Shown: positions 1-6,073 of the stretch, piece by piece
Position numbering within the stretch: position 1 is the first letter of the stretch
Layout of the letters: every line of letters starts with the position of its first letter
Source of the DNA: Gemmobacter sp964439015
GTDB lineage: Bacteria; Pseudomonadota; Alphaproteobacteria; Rhodobacterales; Rhodobacteraceae
Direction of reading: 5' to 3'
Assembly (NCBI GenBank): GCA_964439015.1
Contig: CAYTMV010000042.1
Location: 1-19,178, forward strand
DNA: 19,178 nt
The notes under the pieces: model-generated
What the model was told of the DNA's origin: nothing
The model's input: the letters and a program-made list of their open reading frames with translations, nothing else
Database searches by the model: none
Position numbers and translations under genes: made by a program

Positions 1-28
1 AGGGGCTGTAAGGCCGCACAAACATCTC

Positions 29-60
29 CCCCCGCCGGTGAGCGCCGGCGGGGGCTTTTC
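29..60 (+). terminator. Rho-independent terminator of an upstream gene
   Basis: A 10-bp all-GC stem (CCCCCGCCGG at 29-38, CCGGCGGGGG at 45-54) with a 6-nt loop is followed by CTTTTCCTTTC, the usual layout of an intrinsic terminator read rightward. It probably ends a gene lying to the left of the window. A TAA at 9-11 could be that gene's stop codon, but too little sequence is present to identify it. From 61 to 181 I see no gene, only overlapping small GC-rich hairpins. Confidence 0.8.
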
Positions 61-181
61 CTTTCATAGATTTGGCGGTGTTCCGCCGTTTACACCGCCC
101 GGCCCGCCGCCTGCGCGACCTTTTGCCGTGACGTCAGGCTGCGCCGCTGCGTGTGGGTAGGTCCGCGTCACCGCTATCCGG

Positions 182-535
182 ATGGCGAACAAGACAGACA
201 ACCATCCAGGCGACCAGTCGAGCGCCCCCAAGACCCCCGCGCAGGAGATACTGTAAAACGCGCTGCGGCTGGTGGCCGGGCACGCGCTCTATGTGCCGGT
301 GCAGCACCTTCCGGGCCCGCAGGAGGGGGCGGCGCAGCTGAAACCGTGCGAGATGCAGGTCTTGCGACAGGTCTGCGCGGGCCACCAGAACACGGCAATC
401 GCCTTTGTGCTGGGGCACAGCGAGGTGATCGTGAAAGTCGATGTGAAGGCGGTTTGCCGCAAGCTGGGGGTGCGCCATCGCACCGGGGCCGCGTTGAAGG
501 TCTGGCAGGATGGCCTTCGCGCATTGCCTGGCTGA
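182..535 (+). pseudogene. Broken NarL/FixJ-type response regulator remnant (LuxR/GerE helix-turn-helix)
   Basis: Read in one frame from an ATG at 182, the translation hits a TAA at 254-256 and then continues open to a TGA at 533-535. The stretch after the stop reads as the linker and C-terminal DNA-binding domain of a NarL/FixJ response regulator. It has NALRLVAGHALYVP, matching the usual last receiver helix and linker, then LKPCEMQVLRQVCAG and VKVDVKAVCRKLGV, then RTGAAL. These line up with the family pattern LTPRE-x-VL-x-L, VKVHVKA-x-x-RKLGV and RTQAAL. Conserved positions are eroded (T to K and R to C in LTPRE, H to D in VKVHVK). The phospho-acceptor receiver domain is missing: the 24 residues before the stop do not resemble one. 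A GTG at 272 could start an 87-residue HTH-only protein, so a functional stand-alone DNA-binding protein is not excluded. I judge decay more likely because the linker homology extends across the stop codon. Confidence 0.55.
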
Positions 536-639
536 AGTTCGATTCGGGCAAGGTTCTGGCAAAAATGCACAAGGCTTGCGCGGCGATGCAAGGGGGGTGG
601 GCTGTTTGCCGGTGCCGCCCGTGATAGTTTGCGGCCGAA

Positions 640-656
640 CGGATCTGTCCGATCCG
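640..656. promoter_or_regulatory. Short dyad upstream of the GST gene
   Basis: CGGATC (640-645) and GATCCG (651-656) form a 6-bp inverted repeat with a 5-nt spacer, lying 22-38 nt before the GST start codon. That is a typical place for an operator or a leader hairpin. No regulator gene sits beside it apart from the decayed LuxR-type remnant at 182-535. The arms are short enough to occur by chance in GC-rich DNA. Confidence 0.25.
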
Positions 657-677
657 CGACCTGTGAACGGAGATGAC

Positions 678-1292
678 ATGAAACTTTACTATTCGCCCGG
701 TGCCTGCTCGCTGGCCAGCCACATCACGCTGGCCGAAACCGGCAAACCCTTCGAGATCGAGCGCGTCGACCTGCGCGCCAAGACCACTGCCAAGGGCGAC
801 GATTTTGTCGCCATCAGCGCGCGTGCGGCGGTGCCGGTGCTGCAACTCGACTCCGGCGAGGTGCTGACCGAGGGCGTGGCGATCATGCAATATGTGGCCG
901 ATCACCTGACGCCCGGCGCTCTGCCTGCGGCTGGCACGGTGGCCCGCGCCCGCCTGCAAGAGGCGCTGAACTTCATCGCCACCGAGCTGCACATGACCTA
1001 CGTCCCGTTCTTTCGTGGCGTCGAAGGCGATGCGCGCGATGCGCAGGTGATCGCCCTGAACCAGCGCCTGGGTCTGGTGGAGCAGCAGTTGGCCGATGGC
1101 CGCGCCTGGATGACCGGCGCCGACTATACCCCGGCTGATGCCTATCTGTTCACGGTGACCGGCTGGTCGGCCTATATCGGCCATGACCTTTCGGCCTTCC
1201 CGTATCTGAACGCCCTGCGTGCGCGCATCGCGGCCCGTCCGGCGGTTGTGGCGGCGATGAAGGCCGAAGGCCTGCTGAAAGACGCGGCCTGA
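678..1292 (+). CDS. gstA: Glutathione S-transferase, beta class (GstA-like)
   Basis: A 204-residue cytosolic enzyme that conjugates or transfers glutathione to electrophilic compounds, likely in detoxification or oxidative-stress defence. The N-terminal thioredoxin-like domain (about 1-78) starts KLYYSPGACSLASHI. It carries Cys10, the residue that binds glutathione in beta-class enzymes, and the TEGVAIMQY segment that holds the glutathione gamma-glutamyl group. The all-helical C-terminal domain (about 88-200) has ATELH with His105, matching the second beta-class active-site residue, and the N-capping motif region YTPADAYLFTV. Length and overall pattern closely follow E. coli GstA. The open frame extends upstream to 510, but the ATG at 678 is the natural start: it aligns with the family N-terminus and has a GGAG ribosome site a few bases before it. 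The gene stands alone and converges on mnmA across a two-way terminator. Its natural substrate cannot be told from sequence. Confidence 0.93.
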   Translation: MKLYYSPGACSLASHITLAETGKPFEIERVDLRAKTTAKGDDFVAISARAAVPVLQLDSGEVLTEGVAIMQYVADHLTPGALPAAGTVARARLQEALNFIATELHMTYVPFFRGVEGDARDAQVIALNQRLGLVEQQLADGRAWMTGADYTPADAYLFTVTGWSAYIGHDLSAFPYLNALRARIAARPAVVAAMKAEGLLKDAA

Positions 1293-1317
1293 TCCAAGGT
1301 TGCCACATCAGGAAAAG

Positions 1318-1350
1318 CGGCCCCCGTCTGGACGGGGGCCGTTGTTCTTC
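1318..1350. terminator. Two-way terminator between convergent gstA and mnmA
   Basis: CGGCCCCCGTC (1318-1328) pairs with GACGGGGGCCG (1331-1341), giving about 10 bp of stem closed by a CTGG tetraloop. On the + strand it is followed by TTGTTCTTC. On the - strand it is followed by CTTTTCC. The T-rich tail on both sides and its place between two facing stop codons fit a shared bidirectional terminator. Confidence 0.82.
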
Positions 1351-1399
1351 GGGCTATATGCGTAGACTTCGAGTTGCAGGACGTGCCGCCCCGCGCAGA

Positions 1400-2536
1400 T
1401 CAGCGGCCACGCCAGATCCAGCCGCCGCCCAGCACACGAGAGCCTTCCTCGGCATAGAAAACGCAGGCCTGCCCGGCGCTGACCCCATCCTCGGGCGCCA
1501 TCAGCTCGACCTCGGCCTTGGTGGCCGAGATCGGGCGCAGGATTGCCGGCGCCGGGGGCCGGGTCGAGCGGACCTTGACCCGCAGATGCCATTCCGGCTG
1601 GCGGTCCAGCGGGGCATCGCCAAGCCAGTTCACCTCGCGCAGCGGGATGGTGCGGGTGGACAGCGCGGCCTTGGGGCCCACCACCACATGCCGGGTCTGC
1701 GGGTCCAGCCGCACCACATAAAGCGGCTCGCCCAACCCGCCGATCCCCAGCCCCTTGCGCTGGCCGATGGTGTAATGGATCACCCCGCGATGGCGGCCCA
1801 GCACGCGGCCCTCAAGATCGACGATCTCGCCCGGCTCGGCCGCGCCCGGCCGCAGCTTTTCGATCACCGCGGCATAATTGCCGTCCGGGACAAAACAGAT
1901 GTCCTGACTGTCGGGCTTGTCGGCGACCGGCAGCCCGTATTTCGCGGCCAACGCGCGGGTTTCAGCCTTGCTGAACAGATGCCCCAGCGGAAAACGCAGA
2001 AAATCCAACTGTTCCGGCGTGGTCGAGAACAGGAAATAGCTCTGGTCGCGATTGGGGTCGGCCGCACAATGCAGTTCGGCACCCGCCGGTCCCACCATGC
2101 GCTGGATGTAATGCCCGGTCGCCATGCAATCGGCATCCAGATCGCGGGCGGTGGCCAGCAGGTCCTTGAATTTCACCCGTTCATTGCAGCGGATGCAGGG
2201 CACCGGGGTCGCGCCGGACAGATAGGCGTCGGCAAATTCCTCGATCACCGCTTCCTGAAAGATGTTTTCATAATCAAGTACATAATGCGGGAATCCCATG
2301 GTCTCGGCGACGCGGCGGGCATCATGGATGTCACGCCCGGCGCAGCAGGCCCCCTTTTTCGCCAAGGCCGCGCCGTGATCATAAAGCTGCAAGGTGACGC
2401 CCACCACGTCATAACCCTGCTCTTTCAGCATCGCCGCCACGACCGAACTGTCGACGCCCCCCGACATCGCCACCACGACGCGGGTTTCGGCAGGCGGCTT
2501 GGCAAAGCCGAGCGAATTGAGCGGCTGGTCGCGCAT
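1400..2536 (-). CDS. mnmA: tRNA-specific 2-thiouridylase MnmA (TrmU)
   Basis: A 378-residue cytosolic enzyme that uses ATP and a persulfide relay to thiolate the wobble uridine U34 of tRNA-Lys, -Glu and -Gln. The PP-loop ATP pyrophosphatase motif SGGVDSS is at 25-31. The catalytic cysteine lies in PVPCIRCNERVKF (Cys117 by alignment with the CNxxxKF motif), and its partner is Cys214 in QDICFVPDG. MATGHY at 138-143 and IGQRKGLG are also family signatures. Length is normal for the family (about 360-390). The start ATG has a strong AGGAG ribosome site (its complement is at 2541-2547). The short N-terminal extension before the PP-loop is common in alphaproteobacterial members. It is transcribed divergently from sciP, with 118 bp between the starts. 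Confidence 0.97.
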   Translation of the reverse strand: MRDQPLNSLGFAKPPAETRVVVAMSGGVDSSVVAAMLKEQGYDVVGVTLQLYDHGAALAKKGACCAGRDIHDARRVAETMGFPHYVLDYENIFQEAVIEEFADAYLSGATPVPCIRCNERVKFKDLLATARDLDADCMATGHYIQRMVGPAGAELHCAADPNRDQSYFLFSTTPEQLDFLRFPLGHLFSKAETRALAAKYGLPVADKPDSQDICFVPDGNYAAVIEKLRPGAAEPGEIVDLEGRVLGRHRGVIHYTIGQRKGLGIGGLGEPLYVVRLDPQTRHVVVGPKAALSTRTIPLREVNWLGDAPLDRQPEWHLRVKVRSTRPPAPAILRPISATKAEVELMAPEDGVSAGQACVFYAEEGSRVLGGGWIWRGR

Positions 2537-2625
2537 GATCTCTCCTCAGGGGTTACGGCGGAATATAGGAAAATCCGCTGCACTCTCAAGGGCAGGTTTA
2601 ACGCTTGGGCAAGGCTGTGCCGGCA

Positions 2626-2630
2626 GAGTC
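2626..2630. promoter_or_regulatory. GANTC (CcrM methylation) site upstream of sciP
   Basis: GAGTC lies 25 nt before the sciP start, in the mnmA-sciP divergent region. In alphaproteobacteria GANTC is the target of the cell-cycle methylase CcrM, and methylation state can tune promoters through GcrA. A single 5-bp site is weak evidence: its position beside sciP is suggestive only. Confidence 0.25.
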
Positions 2631-2654
2631 TCCGCTGAAAGAAAGGGGATTTGC

Positions 2655-2933
2655 ATGTATCTCAAGCGTGTGGATGGTCCGCGGCAGGTCACGCTGCCCG
2701 ATGGTTCGGTGCTGACGCGCGCCGATTTGCCGCCGGTTGATACCCGGCGCTGGGTCGCCAGCCGCAAGGCGGTGGTGGTCAAGGCGGTGATTCACGGCCT
2801 GATCCCGGAGGCCGAGGCGCTGGAGCGTTATGCGCTGTCGACCGAGGAATTTGATCTGTGGCGGCAGGCGGTGGAGCATCATGGCGAGAAGGCGTTGAAA
2901 GTGACCGCCATCCAGAAATACAGACAACTTTAG
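2655..2933 (+). CDS. sciP: CtrA inhibitor SciP (DUF1153 family)
   Basis: A 92-residue DNA-binding protein of the DUF1153/SciP family. In Caulobacter, SciP binds CtrA and its target promoters and blocks transcription activation by CtrA in a phase of the cell cycle. The family pattern is clear: an N-terminal MYLKRVDGPRQVTLPDGSVLT segment, then TRRWVASRKAVVVKAV and a helix-turn-helix spanning about 33-70 that includes GLIPEAEALERYALSTEEF. The frame is open from 2499, but the ATG at 2655 matches the family start and is preceded by AAAGGGG. The gene sits just upstream of ctrA on the same strand with an 89-bp gap, an arrangement that makes inhibitor and target neighbours. The exact role of SciP outside Caulobacter is inferred. 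Confidence 0.93.
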   Translation: MYLKRVDGPRQVTLPDGSVLTRADLPPVDTRRWVASRKAVVVKAVIHGLIPEAEALERYALSTEEFDLWRQAVEHHGEKALKVTAIQKYRQL

Positions 2934-2960
2934 ATTGTATTCCGATTTGGGATGGGCAGA

Positions 2961-2976
2961 GTAACCTCGTGTTAAC
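2961..2976 (+). promoter_or_regulatory. Candidate CtrA-binding site upstream of ctrA
   Basis: GTAA-N7-TTAAC (2961-2964 and 2972-2976) differs by one base from the CtrA consensus TTAA-N7-TTAAC. It lies 47-62 nt before the ctrA start codon, so it fits direct autoregulation of ctrA, which is known in other alphaproteobacteria. It overlaps the left arm of an inverted repeat that contains two GTTAAC hexamers. The match is by eye only. Confidence 0.5.
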
Positions 2977-3000
2977 TTTCCAACGGGTAAGGTTAACACG
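2968..3000. repeat. 9-bp inverted repeat in the ctrA leader/promoter
   Basis: CGTGTTAAC (2968-2976) and GTTAACACG (2992-3000) are perfect inverted copies separated by 15 nt, with a few further internal pairs (2978/2990, 2979/2989, 2981/2987). No T-run follows, so this is not a standard terminator for sciP. Each arm contains a TTAAC half-site of the kind CtrA recognises, so a two-armed operator is one reading. A leader hairpin 22 nt before the ctrA ATG is another. Confidence 0.6.
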
Positions 3001-3022
3001 TAAGCCGAAACGGAGCTTTGTG

Positions 3023-3736
3023 ATGCGCATTCTTCTGGTCGAGGACGACCCTACCACCTCGCGCAGCATCGAATTGATGCTGACCCACGCCAATCTCAAC
3101 GTCTATTGCACAGACATGGGAGAGGAGGGGATCGACCTTGCAAAGCTCTACGATTACGATCTGATTCTGCTGGACCTCAATCTGCCTGACATGTCCGGCC
3201 ATGAGGTGCTGCGGCAACTGCGTCTGGCCCGGATCGAGACGCCGATCCTGATCCTGTCGGGTAATGATGACACCGAAAACAAGCTGAAAGGCTTTGGGTT
3301 CGGGGCTGATGACTACATGACAAAGCCCTTCCACCGCGAAGAGTTGGTGGCACGGATCCACGCGATCATCCGCCGCTCCAAGGGGCATGCGCAATCGGTG
3401 ATCCGCACCGGACGCGTGACCGTCAATCTGGACGCCAAGACGGTGGATGTGGATGGCAAGACCGTGCATCTGACCGGCAAGGAATACCAGATGCTGGAGT
3501 TGCTGAGCTTGCGAAAGGGCACCACGCTGACCAAGGAGATGTTTCTTAACCATCTCTATGGCGGAATGGATGAACCGGAATTGAAGATCATCGACGTTTT
3601 CATCTGCAAGTTGCGCAAAAAGCTGGCAGAGGCCACCGGGGGCGACAATTATATCGAAACCGTCTGGGGGCGCGGCTATGTCCTGCGCGATCCGACCCCG
3701 ATGGAACTTCCCCCGCGCCTGGCGCTCGGGGCCTGA
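3023..3736 (+). CDS. ctrA: Cell-cycle response regulator CtrA
   Basis: A 237-residue OmpR-family response regulator. CtrA controls cell-cycle, flagellar and, in Rhodobacteraceae, gene-transfer-agent functions through phosphorylation by the CckA-ChpT relay. The receiver domain covers about 1-118. It has the acidic pair Glu7-Asp8-Asp9, phospho-acceptor Asp51 in LILLDLNLPDMSGHE, Ser79 and Lys101 in YMTKPF. The winged-helix DNA-binding domain follows from about 125 to 230, including LTGKEYQMLELL and the recognition region IIDVFICKLRKKL, ending in ETVWGRGYVLRDP. This is close to the invariant CtrA sequence known from Caulobacter and rhizobia. The ATG at 3023 is preferred because it gives the exact receiver N-terminus MRILLVEDD, and CGGAG precedes it. 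The gene follows sciP and has its own candidate CtrA site and inverted repeat upstream, pointing to autoregulation. ligA begins 60 bp downstream with no terminator between. Confidence 0.97.
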   Translation: MRILLVEDDPTTSRSIELMLTHANLNVYCTDMGEEGIDLAKLYDYDLILLDLNLPDMSGHEVLRQLRLARIETPILILSGNDDTENKLKGFGFGADDYMTKPFHREELVARIHAIIRRSKGHAQSVIRTGRVTVNLDAKTVDVDGKTVHLTGKEYQMLELLSLRKGTTLTKEMFLNHLYGGMDEPELKIIDVFICKLRKKLAEATGGDNYIETVWGRGYVLRDPTPMELPPRLALGA

Positions 3737-3796
3737 GCCCGGCTTGCCGCGGCCCGCGCGCCGCCCTAAACCTGACGGCAACGGGGGAGGGGCGTT

Positions 3797-6073
3797 ATGG
3801 CCGATTTCGCAGCGATCGCAGTGGCGGATCTGACCGAGGCAGAGGCCGCAGCAGAACTGGCGCGTCTGGCGGACCTTCTGGCCGCAGCCAACCGCGCCTA
3901 TCACCAGCTTGATGCGCCCGAGATCACTGACGCCGAATATGACGCCTTGAAGGCCCGTAATCAGGCGATCGAGGCTCGCTTCCCGGCACTGAAACGCGTC
4001 GACAGCGTTTCGGATAAGGTGGGGGCTGCCGCGACTGAGGGCTTTGGCAAGGTGCGGCACGCGGTGCCGATGCTGAGTCTCGAGAACGCTTTTTCCGACA
4101 CCGATGTTACCGATTTTATGGCCAGGGTCGCATCTTTCCTGAACCACACCGGCCCGCTGGCCGTCACGGCCGAGCCCAAGATCGACGGACTGTCCCTGTC
4201 GATCCGCTACGAAAACGGTGTGATGGTTCATGCCGCCACCCGGGGCGATGGCGAGACCGGCGAGAACGTCACCGAAAACGCCCGAACGATTGCGGATATC
4301 CCTCAGCGTCTCGTGGGCGCGCCGGCGATTCTGGAGGTGCGTGGCGAGGTCTACATGAGCCACGCCGATTTTGCGGCGTTGAACGCGCGCGCCGCCGCTG
4401 CTGGCGACAAGACCTTTGCCAACCCGCGCAATGCCGCCGCCGGCTCCCTTCGTCAGATCGACCCGGGCGTCACCGCCAGCCGCCCGCTACGGTTCTTTGC
4501 CTATGCCTGGGGCGAGGTCTCTGAACCGCTCGCCCGCACCCAGGCCGATGCGGTCAAGCGCCTTGCAGAGCTTGGGTTTCAGGTCAATCCCCTGACCGTC
4601 CGCTGCGCCGGCAGCGCCGAGATGCTGGCCCATTACCGCGAGATCGAGGCGCAGCGCGCGAGACTCGGCTATGATATTGATGGCGTGGTCTACAAGCTGG
4701 ATGATCTGGCCTTGCAGCGCCGCCTCGGCTTCCGCGCCGCGACCCCGCGCTGGGCCATTGCCCACAAGTTTCCGGCCGAGACCGCCTGGACCTGGATCGA
4801 GGCCATCGACATTCAGGTGGGTCGCACCGGTGCTTTGTCGCCGGTGGCACGGTTGACGCCGGTGACGGTCGGCGGCGTGGTCGTGTCCAACGCGACGCTG
4901 CACAACGAAGATTACATCGCCGGCCGCGACAGCCGCGGCCAGCCGATCCGTGACGGCCACGACTTGCGCGTGGGGGATTGGGTCAAGGTCTATCGCGCGG
5001 GCGACGTGATCCCCAAGATCGACGATGTCGATCTTTCGCGCCGGCCGGCCGCGGCACAGCCTTATGTCTTTCCGACACACTGTCCCGAATGCGGCGCCGA
5101 AGCCATCCGCGAGGAGGCCGACTCGGTCCGTCGCTGCACGGCTGGCCTCGCCTGCCCGGCGCAAGCTCTGGAAAAATTGAAGCATTTTGTGTCTCGCAAT
5201 GCCTTTGACATCGAAGGTCTGGGCGCGCGACAGATCGAGATGTTCTTTGCCGATGTTCTGCTGCCAATCCGCCAGCCGGCCGACATCTTTGCCTTGGCGG
5301 CGCGCGATGCTCGCAATTTGCCGAAGCTGAAGAACCGCGAGGGGTTTGGGGCGCGCCGTGCTGAAAAGCTGTTTGCGGCCATTGAGCAGCGGCGGCGCAT
5401 CCCATTGGAAAGATTGCTTTTTGCTCTCGGTATACGACATGTGGGCGAGGTGGCTGCGCGCGACATCGCCCGCCACTATGGAAGTTGGGGCGCGCTTGTC
5501 GCTGCAATGGATGCCGCGGGACCCGCGGCCCATCGCGCGCTGGAGATCGAGGCGGCCGTCGGGGAAGAGCGTCAGCGCGCCCAGGCCGAGGGACGCCGCG
5601 CCGAGATCACACGGCTGCGGGCCACGATGTGGGACGATCCGCCTTTGCCCGAGGGTGCGCGCGCGGCTTTTGACGATCTGATGGCGATTGAGGGCGTGGG
5701 GGCGGTGCTGGCCACGGCCCTTGTCACGGCCTTTCATCAGCCGGGCGAGCGGGCCGCGATTGATACGCTGGTCCAGGGCGACGGCGATCTGCATCCCGGC
5801 CTGACCGTCTTGGAGGCGGAGCGGCGGGTGCCTGTCGCCAGCGCCGTGGCGGGCATGACCGTGGTATTTACCGGCACACTGGAGCGGATGACCCGCGCCG
5901 AGGCCAAGGCGATGGCCGAGGCGCTGGGCGCCAAGGTTGCGGGCTCGGTCTCGGCGCGCACTGACCTCTTGATCGCCGGGCCGGGGGCGGGCTCTAAGGC
6001 CCGCGATGCCGAGCGGTTGGGGGTCCGGGTGATTGACGAGGCCGAATGGTTGGCGCTGGCGGGGCAGGGATGA
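3797..6073 (+). CDS. ligA: NAD-dependent DNA ligase LigA
   Basis: A 758-residue cytosolic ligase that seals nicks in replication and repair using NAD+. Domain Ia and the adenylation domain hold the AMP-accepting Lys128 in AEPKIDGLSLS, with downstream motifs ATRGDGETGENVT and GYDIDGVVYK. An OB fold follows (about 325-410). The zinc finger uses Cys429, Cys432, Cys447 and Cys453. Helix-hairpin-helix segments include EGLGARQIE, IRHVGEVAARDIA and IEGVGAVLATAL. A C-terminal BRCT domain covers about 682-758. It is longer than the E. coli enzyme (671). Much of the excess is a charged helical insertion at about 575-622 between HhH motifs. The ATG has a clear GGGGGAGG ribosome site. The stop overlaps the recG start in ATGA, indicating coupled translation of two repair enzymes. 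Confidence 0.97.
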   Translation: MADFAAIAVADLTEAEAAAELARLADLLAAANRAYHQLDAPEITDAEYDALKARNQAIEARFPALKRVDSVSDKVGAAATEGFGKVRHAVPMLSLENAFSDTDVTDFMARVASFLNHTGPLAVTAEPKIDGLSLSIRYENGVMVHAATRGDGETGENVTENARTIADIPQRLVGAPAILEVRGEVYMSHADFAALNARAAAAGDKTFANPRNAAAGSLRQIDPGVTASRPLRFFAYAWGEVSEPLARTQADAVKRLAELGFQVNPLTVRCAGSAEMLAHYREIEAQRARLGYDIDGVVYKLDDLALQRRLGFRAATPRWAIAHKFPAETAWTWIEAIDIQVGRTGALSPVARLTPVTVGGVVVSNATLHNEDYIAGRDSRGQPIRDGHDLRVGDWVKVYRAGDVIPKIDDVDLSRRPAAAQPYVFPTHCPECGAEAIREEADSVRRCTAGLACPAQALEKLKHFVSRNAFDIEGLGARQIEMFFADVLLPIRQPADIFALAARDARNLPKLKNREGFGARRAEKLFAAIEQRRRIPLERLLFALGIRHVGEVAARDIARHYGSWGALVAAMDAAGPAAHRALEIEAAVGEERQRAQAEGRRAEITRLRATMWDDPPLPEGARAAFDDLMAIEGVGAVLATALVTAFHQPGERAAIDTLVQGDGDLHPGLTVLEAERRVPVASAVAGMTVVFTGTLERMTRAEAKAMAEALGAKVAGSVSARTDLLIAGPGAGSKARDAERLGVRVIDEAEWLALAGQG

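Noticed and set aside
74..99. Overlapping hairpins (GGCGGTGT/ACACCGCC and GGCGG/CCGCC) resembling an attenuator
   Set aside because: Arms are short and GC-rich, no leader peptide or T-run follows, and the downstream gene is a broken remnant.
151..624. 157-codon open frame overlapping the LuxR-type remnant in another frame
   Set aside because: Low-complexity Arg/Gly/Ala/Pro sequence with no family features. The HTH similarity lies in a different frame.
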